Shown here: positions 19,924 to 31,101 of the stretch, piece after piece | How the letters are laid out: each line of letters begins with the position of its first letter | Position numbering within the stretch: position 1 is the first letter of the stretch | DNA from: Paguma larvata | Taxonomy: Eukaryota > Chordata > Mammalia > Carnivora > Viverridae | Length of the DNA: 64,000 bases | Assembly: GCA_030068075.1 (NCBI GenBank) | Contig: CM057837.1 | Coordinates: 21,731,691-21,795,690, forward strand | Reading direction: 5' to 3' | Translations under genes and position numbers: made by a program | Notes under the pieces: model-generated | What the model saw: the letters and a program-made list of their open reading frames with translations, nothing else | Databases searched by the model: none | Told to the model about the DNA's origin: nothing

Positions 19924-20396
19924 GAGCTGCTATGGGGTTTTTTTGTTTGCTTTTTTGTTTTTTAACACATTTAAAGAGACTGACAAGAGCAAAGATGGAG
20001 AAGTGACACAGGACAGAAGTGACATTCCCAGTCAGTGGGGAAAGGGTGAGCTACTGAAAATCCATGTTTGAACAGCTGTTGGTTACTATACAGAAAATAA
20101 AACCCGATCCCTACCTCGTGCCATGCGCACAAGTCAAAATCAGGTAGATTTAGAACCTGAATGAGTAAGTAAAACTGATATCTTTCTAACTATGGGGAGG
20201 GGAAGATGTCTTGGATAAGACGCAAGATGCATAAACCGTAACGAAATGATTAATAAATCTTATTATATTTCAACTTTCATTCAGTAAGACTCCACAGACT
20301 AAATAAAGATACAAACCACAGACTGGGAGTAGATATTTGGAACACAAACAACTGACAGAGAAGCAGGAGTAGATTCTATTGGGAACGGTTACAAAC
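19924..20396 (+). mobile_element. L1 ORF2 C-terminal / 3' fragment, sense
   Basis: AACCTGAATGAGTAAGTAAA, GATGTCTTGGATAAGACGCA, CCATAACGAAATGA-like and CCACAGACTGGGAGTAGATA correspond to the end of L1 ORF2. Frames are broken. It continues after the DNA transposon at 20,711. Confidence 0.75.
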
Positions 20397-20710
20397 TACA
20401 GTTGACACTCGAACGTGGGGGTTAGGACTCCGTGGCCGTCAAAAATCCATGTATAACTTGTGACCGCCCTGAAACAGCCTACTGTTGACTGGAAGCCTTA
20501 CCAATACCATAAACAGTAGATTAACTCGTTTTTAATATGTCCTACATATTATATACCGTTATCCTTACAATAAAGCAAGTTGGAGAATAAAAAAAACTAA
20601 GAAAATCATGAGGAAAAGAAACTACATTTACAGTACTGTGCTATAAAAAAATCCACGTATAAGTGGACCCACGCAGTTCAACTCTGGGCTTTTCAAGGGT
20701 CAACTATAAT
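20397..20710. mobile_element. Tigger-type DNA transposon (MITE), complete
   Basis: Terminal inverted repeats are visible: CAGTTGACACTCGAACG at the left and the complement of TTTTCAAGGGTCAACT at the right, each next to TA, as in TcMar-Tigger insertions. Internal arms CATGTATAACTTG / CACGTATAAGTGG also pair. It is about 310 bp and non-autonomous, and resembles human MER44/Tigger7-like elements (name from memory). It is nested within an L1. Confidence 0.8.
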
Positions 20711-21400
20711 TTTAAAGATGACAAAGCATTCCACAGTGGAGTATACAAAGGATATGAATAGATGAGCCGCAAAAGGAAACTTGACTGGTCATTAAACATG
20801 TGAAAGAGAGCTCAACCCGCCCAAAATACAGGGAATGCAGCTTATATTAAAATGAGATATTATTACACATTCTCCAGATTTGGAAAAGCTTTTTAAAAAC
20901 TTAACGGGACCAAGAACCGGCGAGGATGTGGGAACAGAGAGGATTCTCTTCCAGAGCTGGAGGGGCCAGAAACGGGCACGTCCACTTGGGAGCGCGTGCG
21001 GCGGGTGGCGTCTAACTGGTCCGACTGCGAAAGCCCGCCGTCGCTCCGAGCCAGCCGCAGGAGGGCGCGCTGGCCTTCCCGGATAACAGGACTCACTGAA
21101 GTACTGTTGAAGGAAATCAGAGATTCCTGGCTCCAGAGTCAGCCCCGCCGCGACAGACCTGGTAATATGTGTATTTAAGCAGCTCTCCACAGCGATGCTT
21201 ATTACCCGGCAAGTGGGGGGGGGGGGGATCGTTCTAAAGAAAACCTAGCACATTTGCACGAGGAGGCATGCCAGCACGGTTCGCCACAGCATGATTTATC
21301 ATCACGCAAAACTTGGAAACCATCCGCATGTCCATCACCGGGAGGCTGGAACGCACGGCGCAGGACAGCCATACATTGAAATGCTGTAACGTTACTCGGG
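20711..21400 (+). mobile_element. L1 3' region, sense, with GC-rich drift
   Basis: Continues the L1: GATATGAATAGATGAGCCGC, CATGTGAAAGAGAGCTCAAC, AAAATGAGATATTATTACAC, then GGCGAGGATGTGGGAACAGA, and at 21,300 AAACTTGGAAACCATCCGCA, ATGTCCATCACCGGG. The middle (20,960-21,080) has become unusually CpG-rich. A G run lies at 21,215-21,228. Confidence 0.7.
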
Positions 21401-22604
21401 CTGCCTTCCTGGCCAAGCCCGAAAGGCTGGTTTCCAGAGGCTGGCCAGGCCTCTAAATCAATAGGTCCTACGTGCGATGTTCCCTGCGGTGCCGTGTCGC
21501 AGGAGACACAGTCGAGGGAAGCTGGAAGGCCTTCAGGGCTGATTCTTCTACCTTTCCAGTAGCTGTTTCCATCCAGAGGCAGGAGTGACTCACACTCGCC
21601 GGCCCCGTGGTGGTGGGGGGGGGGGGGCTGCCCTGGGCGGGAGCACCTTCTACCAAATGCACACCACACCCTGGTGCCACGAGATGGCCCCCAGGAAGGA
21701 TGCTGTGGTCGCGCTCGGCCAGACAGACGCACGTGCGCGTAGGATAAGCACGGGGAAGACCGGTCTTGAAGAGGCAGAGACCCAACGACAGCGTCTGGGA
21801 GGCCTTCGCGGGCACGGGCTCGGGCACCGGGGCGGTCAGCCTGTGAGGCTACAGCCGCCAGCTTTCCCCAGATTGCTTGCCTGGGAGATGGCTTTTTTCA
21901 ATGGAATCTCCTTTACTAGAAACCTCTCCGGGCCTCGAAGGGGCCCTCCAAGCAGCCCGACGTGGGCGTGGCCAAAGATAAATGATACAAAAGGCTCGTT
22001 TTCCGAAGGCCAAAACCGAAGTGTGCAAGCCAAGAGTGAGTGCCCGCTGGAGGCCGGGCGCCGAGGAAGGTTCGGGCGGCGTCTGGAAGGAGCGGCAGGG
22101 GCAGAAGACAAATGGCCTGGTCCACCGAATCCTGGAGGCATCAGTGGGCCTTCCTGTCTGGGCCGGCGCTGGGGACCTTGGTGACCGTGATGGTGTGGCC
22201 TCACCTTAGGGGGGCTCGAAGCCCGGGGGAGCAGGGGGGTGAGGGGACACACACATGAACGAATCGTCACACAGGAGTTAGAACAGCTCATCACAGCATG
22301 AAAGGGGCTTTGAGAGAGGACGTGCTGTCTGCAGAGAAGCGGATAAGGAGCAAAGGTGTGGGTGGGCATGTGTACACGTGTGGGGGGAGGGGGTCTGTCA
22401 CCACCCTGCCATGAGGGATGGGGGAGGCAACCACACCGCCATGTTTCGAGGCGGGGAAGGCAGGGCCAGGCCAGGCCTCCAAGGCCACCTGGCCTCCCCT
22501 GCAAAGGGAGGGGTGAGGGGCAGACTCAGGCAAGCCTGCCTGCCGCCTGCCTCGAGGCCTCAGCCTCCCCGGGGGCCCTGGAAACCGGAGGCAGGCCCTC
22601 TGGA
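21401..22604. other. Unique GC-rich DNA, no gene seen
   Basis: No exon or repeat family is supported. A G homopolymer lies near 21,618. Stop-free frames of about 200 codons on both strands show no coding character. Confidence 0.4.
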
Positions 22605-22700
22605 GAGTGTCAAGTGTGACAGTTTATGAACCTAATTAAGTTTTTTCTTTGGATCAATAAAATTGCAGGGTGGGCCCATTCCAGGGGGCGCCTTGCTTCA
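22605..22700. promoter_or_regulatory. Candidate short conserved element
   Basis: Short AT-rich block: TCAAGTGTGACAGTTTATG, AACCTAATTAAG, GGATCAATAAAATTGCAGG. It carries a TAATTA homeodomain core, an AATAAA word and an NKX-like AAGTG. Functional status is inferred. Confidence 0.25.
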
Positions 22701-22909
22701 AAGAAAAGGTCAGAAGGGGGAACGAGGCTGCACACGGGTGGGCTGGGGATGGGCATGCCCCCCGCGCCCAGGAGGCTGGCGTGAGTCCAGGGGACAGCCC
22801 GTCTCTGGCTGGCTGGAGCTCGGGTGAGCCGTCTGGCCTCGGTCCCCAGGGTACAGAACCTGGTGGCCGGGAGCACAAGCTCGGGAGCAGCTGGCACAAC
22901 CGGTTCAGC

Positions 22910-23070
22910 TCCTGGTCAACCCCAGACCTGGGCGGGTGGCACCCCTCTGGGCCTTATTCCCCCAGCTCTAGAGCGGGGATGATAACGGCACCTACTTCCT
23001 GTTGGTGGTCCAATGAGTTGGCATCGGGCCTACCACGAGTGAGCGCTCGGTGGGCACTATTAGCAATCTC
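22910..23070 (+). mobile_element. MIR SINE
   Basis: Sense copy: CTCTGGGCCTTATTCCCCCA, GAGCGGGGATGATAACGGCA, CCTACTTCCTGTTGGTGGTC, CAATGAGTTGGCATCGGGCC, and a tail …GAGCGCTCGGTGGGCACTAT. Confidence 0.7.
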
Positions 23071-24089
23071 CCTACCCTCAGAAAGCAAGGGCTGCCTCCT
23101 GCTTTGTCTCCTTTAGAGGCTGCGGTGTGCATTGGACAACGCGCCGGACAGCTCGGAGTGACAAAGGGCCAAGTCATCTTGACATGGGCACAGGCCAGAC
23201 GGGGTGGAGGCAGAGCCTGGGGAGTCACTGGCCGTAGAAGGAGGGAGCGGGAATGGTGGGGTCTCCGTCGGCAGCGTGGACACTGACCACGTGGACACGG
23301 ACCATGGGCGCTCTGTCCGGGGCCCCGCCCTGGGGCTCTCCTGGTCCTCTGACTCAGGGAGGGAGGAGGGCTGTGTGCTCCTAAGGCCTGGGGACAGGCT
23401 GTGGAGGGGACCCTGGGAGGCAGGATATGGAGCGGGGTCTGGCCCTACTGCTGTGGCCCAAGCCTGCGCCCCAAATTCCCTCGCTACCTCACACTTCACA
23501 CAAGTGCTTTATGTTTTTCTGGGTTTTTAATGGCTTTTTTTTTCTCTTTAAATATATTTCTGGGAAAGCTATATTTTTACTCTAGTCCTGCCAATTTTTG
23601 GTTTTTTTTTCCTTTTTAAATATGTGTGCACGCCATGAGGCAGTAAAATCTCCACATGAAGTCATCCTCGACAGCTAATAATCAAAACCCTGGTGTTCAG
23701 AGAACAATGTGATTTAGAAGCAGGCCTGAGTGTTCCGGGCCACAGAGAAATGACCAGAGCAGCGGAGGTCCACGTTTCCTTTCGGCCTGTGTCTCAGGTT
23801 TATAAACTGCCGATGGCTAACATCACCACGAACACCCAAGGGGCGCGAGCCTCTCAGTGGGCCCTGGGGCCGCCCGGAGTCCCTGCCCGGCCTCCCCGCT
23901 CCTGCTGTCCTGACCCGTCAGCACTCCTGCTCACACAGCCACTGAGCCCGAGGATGGAACGCTGACTCTTTCTGGGAGAATTTCACTCACTCATCCACGC
24001 ACACACCTTCGGAAGCCAGGAAGGAGATGTGGTCCCGGTCCCTCGGAGCGGGATGAAGGGGTCGGGGACACAGGGAAGAGGTGGACACA
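23071..24089. other. Unique DNA; AT-rich patch 23,500-23,720
   Basis: The first part is GC-rich. Positions 23,500-23,720 are T-rich and then AT-rich (TAAATATATTTCTGGG, AGCTAATAATCAAAACCC). This could be a decayed repeat or a regulatory element. No gene seen. Confidence 0.35.
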
Positions 24090-24225
24090 AGAGCCAGCCC
24101 CGTGTGAATCATTTATCCCACAGACACCGACGCGTTGATCTTGGAAGCCCAGCCTCCAGGACTGGTGTCTCAGCCCCAGGCTGTGGCGTTTTGTTTCGGC
24201 AGCTGGAGTTGACTGATACGCGGCG
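24090..24225 (+). mobile_element. MLT1 (ERVL-MaLR) LTR 3' part
   Basis: CGTTGATCTTGGAAGCCCAG, CCTCCAGGACTGGTGTCTCA, then GTTTTGTTTCGGCAGCTGGA and ACTGATACG match the 3' half of the mammalian MaLR LTR in sense. It is a solitary, diverged LTR fragment with no internal retroviral genes. Confidence 0.65.
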
Positions 24226-24269
24226 TCTGAGCTGATGGAAAGGAGGGAAGAAACGCTGGAATTCCTTGG

Positions 24270-25175
24270 AGAGAACAGGGACCATTTTCTAGAATGTCCC
24301 TCAATGTGTTTGTTTTTAACAGATCTGTTGAGATTTAATTCACATACCATGGACTTCACGTACTTAACGTGTACAAATCAATGGCTTTTGCTATAGTTCA
24401 TTATTGATTTTTCTAAACTGTGGTAAAATACAGGGAACCATAAAATTTGCCATTTTAGTTCTTTTTAAAAAACGTTCATTTGTTTGAGAGAGATAGAGAG
24501 CGAACAGGGGAGGGGCAGAGAGAGAGGAAGAGAATACCAAGCAAGCTTTGTACTGTCAGCGCAGAGTCCAACTCAGGGCTTGAACCCATGCACCATGAGA
24601 TCATGACCTGAGCCAAAATCAAGAGTCAGAGCTTAACGGACGGAGCCACCCAGGTGCCCCTGCCATTTTAACCCATTTTAAGTGTGCAGTGGGATTCGTT
24701 ACATTCCCAATGCTGCACCGCCATCACCACTACCTAGTTGAAAAACTTTCTCGTCACCCCAAACACAAACTCTGTCCCCGTTAAGCAAGAGCATCCCATG
24801 CCCCCTCCCCCCGGCCCCTGTTAGCTGCCATTCCGCTTCCCGTCTCTACGAATCTGCCTATTCAGGTCTCTCACACCAGCGGGATAATACAATAGTGGTC
24901 CTTTCCTGTCTGCTTATGTCACCTGGCGTAACGTCTTCCGGGCTCATCCCTGGTGCAGCCTGCGTCGGAACTGCGTGTCTCTTCACGGTTGCGTACTGTT
25001 CCACCATACGGACAGACCCCATTTTGTTCCTCCCCTCACCAGCCGACGGACGGACACTTGGGCTCTTTCCACCTTTTGGCTATTGTGAGCGATGGTGCAA
25101 TGAACACACGTGGATGAGGCTCTGTTCCAAGTCCCCGCCTTTGACTCCTTCCTCAACATGATGATGTCTACGTCT
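24270..25175 (-). mobile_element. Antisense L1 3' region, interrupted by a SINE
   Basis: Left piece: GTTGAGATTTAATTCACATA, GTGGTAAAATACAGGGAACC, AAATTTGCCATTTTAG. Right piece from 24,661: CCATTTTAAGTGTGCAGTGG, CACCGCCATCACCACTAC, ATGTCACCTGGCGTAACGTC, CACTTGGGCTCTTTCCACCT, TTTTGGCTATTGTGAGCGAT. This is the well-known old mammalian L1 3' sequence in antisense. Confidence 0.85.
24461..24660 (-). mobile_element. Carnivore tRNA-derived SINE (older body)
   Basis: Antisense copy inserted in the L1. The target duplication TGCCATTTTA is at about 24,449 and 24,661. Body with AAGCAAGCTTTGTACTGTC; head ends CCACCCAGGTGCCCC. Confidence 0.95.
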
Positions 25176-26164
25176 TCCCGCGGTTCGCAGGGAAGGACAC
25201 GCGGGGCCGAGGCGCCCTTCTCGGTGTGTCGTCGGGAGCACGTAAGGGCTTACTGCAGTGCCGTTAACCTTGATCACCGGGTCTCCCAGAATCCCCCACC
25301 GTAGACTCCCGATTTCCCCTTTGTGACTGCCCAATACTTGGCATGCTAATGCCACGCACGTATTCTGTTTCTGCTTAAACTTCCGAAGGGCTCTGTTTGG
25401 AACCCGCCCCTGGGTTGGAGGTGTCTAATGATGGGCAAGGAGGCAGGGGTCGGGGAAGCGCCCCATGGCTGGGCTGAAGGCCGGTGTGGGTCTCCTGGGG
25501 AGGGGGGCATGGAGGAGGAGACGAGCGGGCCCGGGCCGAACACCCTGCGGCCCATGACATCTGAAAACCAGAAGCACGGCGAGCGACCTGACACTTCGAG
25601 GCCACGAGGAGACGCGTGGCCTCGGCAAGTCGAACACTGGAATCTATCCTTAGCTCTTCAGGATGACAGGCCCCTGTTTCCCCGCTCTGGCCCTCTGCCC
25701 CCACACCCTTCCCTCGCCTGCCTTCCGTTCCCTCCGTGCTCCTGTCACACCCCCTCCCTCTCATCCTCCAGGTCCGCCTCACAGGCTGCGTCCCCCGGGG
25801 CCGTTCAGGGGCTCGGTGGAACGGGACCACTCCCCCGCCTTGGCCCAGACTCCTCAGGATTTTGGTTGTGCCCCGGGACGGCACAGCTGCCGGGTTCGGT
25901 CCCTGTGAACTTGGAGCCTTAGAAACAGCTCCCTGCTTCTGATTTTCCACAGTCCCAAGGCACCCACCCCCTCTGCACACAGGACATCTCATCAAGTTCA
26001 AAGCCAACGAGAAGCCCGCATCGGTCCTATGAGCCAGGCGCCCTGTGTGGGAAGTTTAGGAAACCAGGGAGCCTGTGACGCGGTCCCCTCCTCAAGGGCC
26101 CTGCTCGGGGGTGGGGGGGGGGAGAATGAGTTCCTAGCGGACCTTCCTCCAGGAAGACGCTCCC
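25176..26164. other. Unique GC-rich DNA, no gene seen
   Basis: GC-rich with frames up to 210 codons and no recognisable product. A G run lies near 26,110. Confidence 0.4.
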
Positions 26165-26300
26165 AACTCCCACTTCCCGGCAAACCTGCAGCCGCACTGT
26201 TTGCTGTAGCTGTGCGTCAAGAGCCATATGTCAAAAATGACTTAACGATTCTGCGTGACCACAAATATTTTGACAGGCAGGTCTCATCTGCCTGCCTTGC
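26165..26300. promoter_or_regulatory. Possible regulatory block
   Basis: Lower-GC, repeat-free block with GAGCCATATGTC (CATATG E-box) and ATGACTTAACGATTCTGCG, plus a GCAGGTCTCATCTGCCTGCC inverted-repeat-like end. Weak case. Confidence 0.2.
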
Positions 26301-26827
26301 AGGTCTGACACATGCACACGCTCAGGGAACACATGGGGATGTAAATACATGCACACGCGCGGGGAACGCACGGGGGTGGAACGCACAGAGGCGTCAGGAG
26401 GAGCCAGCCCCGAGGGTCCGAGCACTGCTCTGTGCCAGCCACAGGCGCAGACACAGCTCTCGAGGCCCCGGGCCCCGGGGCGGCACAGCCTGAGCCTGGC
26501 GTGTTCACAATAGGCACAGCACGGTGGCCGAGGGGTCACAGCCGTGCTGGGTGGCAGGCGTGGGGCCCGCGTGCCTGGAGGCGGCGAGGGTGGCCTTTCA
26601 CCTCCCGGGCTTCGAACACAGACTCGGACCCTCGCCCGTCTCAGGGACAGGACTCCTGTCTACGGGTGGGGACTCTTCTGTTCCAGGCGGGCTGTGGGCA
26701 GCTGTCTCCCTCCTGTGTCTGACTAATCACTGCATAACTGGGGGCGGGGACCTTTTCGCTTTGAGTCTCTGGAAGTTCCCTCTGACCCGACGATGCTACT
26801 TGGGGGAACTTGTTTTAGAGAAACAAT
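26301..26827. other. Unique GC-rich DNA, no gene seen
   Basis: It includes a local direct repeat: ACATGCACACGC(T/G)C…GGGAACACATGGGGATG and ATGCACACGCGCGGGGAACG at about 26,310-26,375. No exon supported. Confidence 0.4.
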
Positions 26828-27038
26828 CAGGGCTCCTGGGTGGCTCAGTCGGTTAAGCGCCCGGCTCTTGATTTCGGCTCAGGTCATGATCTCTCTGTTC
26901 ACGAGATCGTGCCCCAGGTCAGGTCCTGTGCTGACAGTGCAGAGCTGGCTTGGGATTCCCTCTCTCCCTCTCTCTCTCTCTGCCCCTCCCCAGCTCGTGC
27001 TTTCCCTCTGAAATAAATAAAATAAACATTAAAAAAAT
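26828..27038 (+). mobile_element. Carnivore tRNA-derived SINE (older body)
   Basis: Sense copy, GGCTCTTGATTTCGGCTC variant with the short GTGCAGAGCTGGCTTGGG body. The target duplication AAACAATCAG / AAGCAATCAAA is visible. Confidence 0.95.
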
Positions 27039-27059
27039 AAGCAATCAAATAAGTATACA

Positions 27060-27288
27060 AAAATATGTCTGCCGTAAAATCCAGATAAGATTTAGAGTTT
27101 ATGTAAAATGAACCAATAAATGTACCGACGTCAGTTCGTCAGTTGTGACATGCGGACCGTGGAAACTAAAGATGTGAGCCAGGGAAGAGGCTGGACGCGG
27201 GGCAGACGGGAACGCTCTGCCATCTTGGTAACTTTTCCATAACTAGGAAATTACTCCCAAATATAAAGTTTATTTTTAAAAATCCACA
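27060..27288 (+). mobile_element. L1 3' end, sense
   Basis: TGTAAAATGAACCAATAAAT, TACCGACG, GTGGAAACTAAAGATGTG, then GACGGGAACGCTCTGCCATC and TTGGTAACTTTTCCATAACT, ending AAATATAAAGTTTATTTTTA. It matches the terminal segment of old L1s. Confidence 0.7.
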
Positions 27289-27400
27289 CACATATGTTTG
27301 CATAGGCATTTTCACTGCAACACTGTTGAAAATAGTGGAAAGCCAGAAAAAGCAATGTCTACCAGTCTGGGGATCGTTAAATACACGATAGTGCAAGGCG
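27289..27400 (+). mobile_element. Short L1 3' region piece, sense
   Basis: TTCACTGCAACACTGTTGAA, AATAGTGGAAAGCCAG, GGGATCGTTAAATACACG parallel the L1 segment '…GCATTGTTTATAATAGC…GGGAATGGTTAAATAAAT'. Strongly diverged. Confidence 0.5.
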
Positions 27401-27821
27401 TACGCCCCTCGCGTGCGGCTGCGAAACGGGGAAGGTGGCTCCTGAGAGTCGACACAGACAGCGGGGTGTCCTGGAGGGGACAACAGGATCGCTGAACGTC
27501 ACTCGTAGGGCAGGACCCCAACAGAGTAACAAAGGGTGCGTTTATAGAATAGAATCCAGGAGGACGGGTGTCGAACTGTACGAGTGAGGAGTTTCCCCAG
27601 GAGCGCAACCATTAGGTGACGTTGCTTTGCAGCACGTGCACTTCTGTTACTAGAACAGAGGGCTTCTCTGCACCACGCTCATCCTGCCTTGACGAGCGGC
27701 CACGAGCTCTCCACGGGGTTACCGCAGCAGCCTCCCAACCGCTCTCCCTGCTTCTGCCCTCACCGTCCCCCCCTCCGCCCGTCATCTTATCCAACAAAGC
27801 AACCAGAGGAAACCTGAAGCC
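27401..27821. other. Unique DNA, no gene seen
   Basis: Mixed composition. Nothing assignable. Confidence 0.35.
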
Positions 27822-28030
27822 AGGGGCGCCTGGGTGGCTTGGTCGGCTAAAGCATCCGACTCCGGCTCACGTCATGATCTCACGGTTCATGAGTTCGAGC
27901 CCCGCGTCGGGCTCTGCGCTGACAGCGTGGAGCCCGCTTGGGATTCTGTCCTCTTCTCTCTCTGCCCCTCTCCCGCCTGCTCTTTGCATCTTTCTCAAAA
28001 ATAAATAAAAAGAAAACTTAAAAAGAAAAA
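27822..28030 (+). mobile_element. Carnivore tRNA-derived SINE (intermediate form)
   Basis: Sense copy. The head is of the 'CGACTCCGGCTCACG' type but the body is short (GCCCGCTTGGGATTCTG), so it combines features of the two forms. The A-rich tail is AAAATAAATAAAAAGAAAAC. Confidence 0.94.
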
Positions 28031-28039
28031 GGGAACGAA

Positions 28040-28385
28040 GTACTGATCCGTGCTCCAGCATGGATGAACCCGGAACGCATCTGCTAATTAAATAAGCCAG
28101 TCACCAAAGGACAAGTGCTGTGTGACTCCGTTTACACGAAATGTCTGGGCCAGGCAGAGCCACAGAGGCTGGGGTAGACTGGGGCTGGGGCCCCGGGGGC
28201 TGGGAAGAAAGTGTGAACGGGTCCAGGGTTTCTTTGTGGGGTGATGGAACATTCTGGAATTAGATAGTGGGGATAGTTGCACAACTTTGTGACTATTCTA
28301 AAAACCTGACACCCTGAATTGCACACTTTAAAGCGAATTTCATGCTGTGTGAATTACAATCTCAATTAAAACATTTTTTAAACCT
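28040..28385 (+). mobile_element. L1 3' end, sense
   Basis: CCAGCATGGATGAACCCGGA, TGTGTGACTCCGTTTACACG, AAATGTCTGGGCCAGGCAGA, GGGTTTCTTTGTGGGGTGAT, GGAACATTCTGGAATTAGAT, AGTGGGGATAGTTGCACAAC, ending TCTCAATTAAAACATTTTTT. Well-preserved old L1 tail. Confidence 0.88.
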
Positions 28386-28894
28386 GGCTGCTCACAGGTA
28401 AAACCTCTGACTTTGGACTAACCCCGGCTGGACTGTCCCCTCCTCCCCCCACTCCCACAAGCCCTGGGCCAGCTCGTTGCCTGACTCCCAGTAGGTGCTT
28501 AATGGACGTTAGCTGCACGGAGCTGCCCCGGACGGAACCCGATTCAGGGGCTGCGTGCTGGGGCCGGGGAGCGGACCGTCCGTCCAGCGGGACAGACGGG
28601 TGAGTCCGAGGACAGCAGTGAGGGCAGAAGGGCTGTGAGGGGCTACCGTGTGGTGCTGTGGGGACAGAGGGGCCTCCTGGAGGACGTGACGGCCAACCTG
28701 AGGTCTGCAGGGCAGAGCGGAGCTGTGTCTGGAGTTGGCACGATCTTCACAGTAGTCCTGGGAGCCCCCGAAGATAGAAAAGCCGGGGGACTTGGCCCGA
28801 TTTGCCTGTTAGGAAGAAACCTTCAAACCTAAGTTAAGGATCAAAGTCTTCTCCAAGTAAAAGGCCTTCCTCACCCACGGTGAGGGACACAGGA
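28386..28894. other. Unique DNA with probable MIR scraps
   Basis: CCCAGTAGGTGCTTAATGGA near 28,488 is a MIR/L2-type tail. CTTCACAGTAGTCCTGGGAG near 28,746 may be another. Otherwise unique GC-rich sequence. Confidence 0.35.
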
Positions 28895-29067
28895 AAGCGG
28901 GGGAAATCAGAGCAGTGGGTACCTGGGGAGGGGGCGTGAGAGAACCTTCTGGAGGCTGGAATGTTCCCTATAGTGATCTGGGTGATGGCTCACACGTGTG
29001 CACGCATGTCCAAATTCACCAAGCTGTACATTTCAGAATCAGTACTTTACGCTATAGACACTTAAAA
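28895..29067 (+). mobile_element. L1 3' end, sense
   Basis: GTACCTGGGGAGGGGGCGTG, AGAACCTTCTGGAGGCTGGA, ATAGTGATCTGGGTGATGGC, TCACACGTGTGCACGCATGT, AATTCACCAAGCTGTACATT, and a CGCTATAGACACTTAAAA tail. A SINE is inserted in its A-rich end. Confidence 0.8.
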
Positions 29068-29257
29068 ATTTTTTTCTATGTTTGTTTATTTTTGAGAGAG
29101 ACAGAGTGTGAGCGGGGAAGGGGCAGAGAGAGGGAGACACAGACTCCGAAGCAGGCTCCAGGCTCTGAGCTGTCAGCACAGGGTCCGACGTGGGGGTTGA
29201 ATTCACGACCTGAGCCGAGGTCGGACGCTTCACCCACTGAGCCCCCCGGGCGCCCCC
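29068..29257 (-). mobile_element. Carnivore tRNA-derived SINE with head deletion
   Basis: Antisense copy. The target duplication CGCTATAGACACTTAAAA / CGCTATAAACATTTAAAA is clear at 29,050 and 29,259. About 15 bases that include the CGCGAGATCAT segment are missing between GAATTCACGA and CCTGAGCC, removing part of the Pol III B-box neighbourhood. Confidence 0.95.
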
Positions 29258-29275
29258 GCGCTATAAACATTTAAA

Positions 29276-30900
29276 AGAAAGAACAGAGAAACCTTACTGG
29301 GAACAGTCGTTCTCCACCAACATCGTCTTTCCCTTCATCGCACCTGAGATCAAAGGGCCGGAGCCCCAGATCCACACCCTCGGGGACTCTGAGACAGGGC
29401 AGAGGCCCCAGCCCTGAGATCCTGGAGCCCCGGGCAATCCCCCTCCCCCGCCCCTCCCCTGCACTCCTCACTGTGGGACGCCCTCACTAGACTGGCAGCT
29501 GGGTGAGCTGGATAAGGGGCGTGCGTGCGGCCTGGAAACGGGGCGCCTGACCTGGCGGGGTGGGGCCCTGCCTCCGGGCAGAGCGAGGCCACCTGGGAAG
29601 TCCAACGGGAACTGTTTGGGCGGCTGAGACAACAGCCTCCGGCCATGCGCTTTGCCCTCAGACCCCCGGCCCCTGGTGGCTAGGTAAACGGCTCGGCGGC
29701 CTGCCCGCCTCTCAGCCCGACGGCCCAAGTCTCCGTGGGGAGTCCACCCGCTCCGCGCGGAAGGCCCCAAAAGCTAGAGGTGGGCCAGTCAACTAGCCCC
29801 CTGAGGGGGCGGGAGCACGCCCTGGATGGTGAGTGTTTGCCGACTGCCGTGGGGCGAAGATGCGCACCGGGGCCAATTTCACGCTGCCGACGTGACGCGG
29901 CTGAACGGAGGGGAGAAGAGATGTGTACGCTGGCCCCAGCTCGCTCCGGAGACCGGAATCCCGGTTGCACACGTCGCTCAAGCCAAAGGCTAGAGTCGAT
30001 GTTGGGAAAACGAGAGGAAAGTGGGCAGAAGCCCCGCAGTGGGGGCCAGCACACAAGGTCGCCCGGCGTCGTGCCCCAGGGGAGAAGCGAGGAGTGCACC
30101 TGAGTGCTGAGTGCGCCTCGGCGCTCCTGAGAGGGGGTGTCTCTGGGGACCCAGCGATGCCGACCAGCCTCCTGGCACCGTGAGGGTGCCCGGGCATAGA
30201 TATGATGACAAGGCCAGCCTCCAGGCCCCCGAAGGGTAACTGGAGAAGGTGCCACCCGCTGGCCCGGCCAGGCAGGGGAATCACTGGGCAGGAGCACCTG
30301 TCCCAGGGCCTCGCCTGCTGCGACTCCTGAGTGTGGCCTGGCAACCCCCACAACAAACACAGCACTGCGGGCCACCCAGGGGCCGGGCGCCGACACTGAG
30401 CCCCCTCCCTGGAGGCTCTCTGGGGACGGCGGGGGCGCTCGCTCTCTGCTTTGGCGCCTTTGTTCTGTCGTGTTTCTGAAAGTATAAAGTCCAGTTTTCT
30501 CCTTAACACGGAAGGGCAGCAGCGGCCTTCCGACCCAGCGCCGACCCCGCGGTAACTCGATGCCCGGCTGGAGCGGGGAGCTGGCGGCCGCGTCCCAGGC
30601 TCCGCGTACCAGCCGGTGACCTTGAGCAAGGCCAAATGCCCCCCAGGCCCCCAGCTGCATGCTGGGACAGTGAGGCTGTGCTTCTACCGCCGCCTGACAG
30701 AACCACATGTGCCAAGAACAGACACCGGAAAAAACCTTGAAATTCTTGGGTGAAAGTGGCCACCCAGGAAACGGCCTGGGGCTGCCTCCTCCCTTCCTTG
30801 TCAGGCTTCCGGGCACTGGGCTCTTTTCCCAACACGCGTGACACGCGGTCAGATTTAGACTCCGGGCTGGCGGTGATCACTTTAAAAATAGTGCCTTTTC
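29276..30900. other. Unique GC- and CpG-rich DNA, no gene supported
   Basis: CpG-dense around 29,830-30,010. A strong donor-like ATG|GTGAGT sits at 29,828/29,829 without a convincing acceptor, so a non-coding first exon cannot be excluded. A 378-codon stop-free frame on the minus strand (29,680-30,816) has random-looking composition and is not accepted as a gene. A MIR-like CCGGTGACCTTGAGCAAGGC lies near 30,613. Confidence 0.35.
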
Positions 30901-31101
30901 AGGGCTCCTGGGGGGCTCAGTCGGTTAGGCGTCCGACTTCGGCTCAGGTCATGATCTTGCGGTTTGTGGGTTCCAGCCCTGCGTCGGACTCTGTGCTGAC
31001 AGCTTGGAGCTTGCTTCGGACCCTCTCTCTCTGTCCCTCCCCTGCTCGCACTCTGTCTCCCTCCTCTCTAACATAAAATAAACATTTAAAAATAAATAAT
31101 C
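30901..31101 (+). mobile_element. Carnivore tRNA-derived SINE, outer of a nested pair
   Basis: Sense copy with a short body deletion (AGCTTGGAGCTTGCTTCGGA, then CCCTCTCTC). The outer target duplication AAAAATAGTGCC(T/C)TTTC lies at 30,884-30,900 and again at about 31,337-31,352, after a second SINE. Confidence 0.95.

Noticed and set aside
29680..30816. 378-codon stop-free frame on the minus strand
   Set aside because: GC-rich DNA with few TAA/TAG/TGA words gives such frames on both strands here. There is no domain, no low-complexity-free core and no splice structure, and overlapping frames are equally open.
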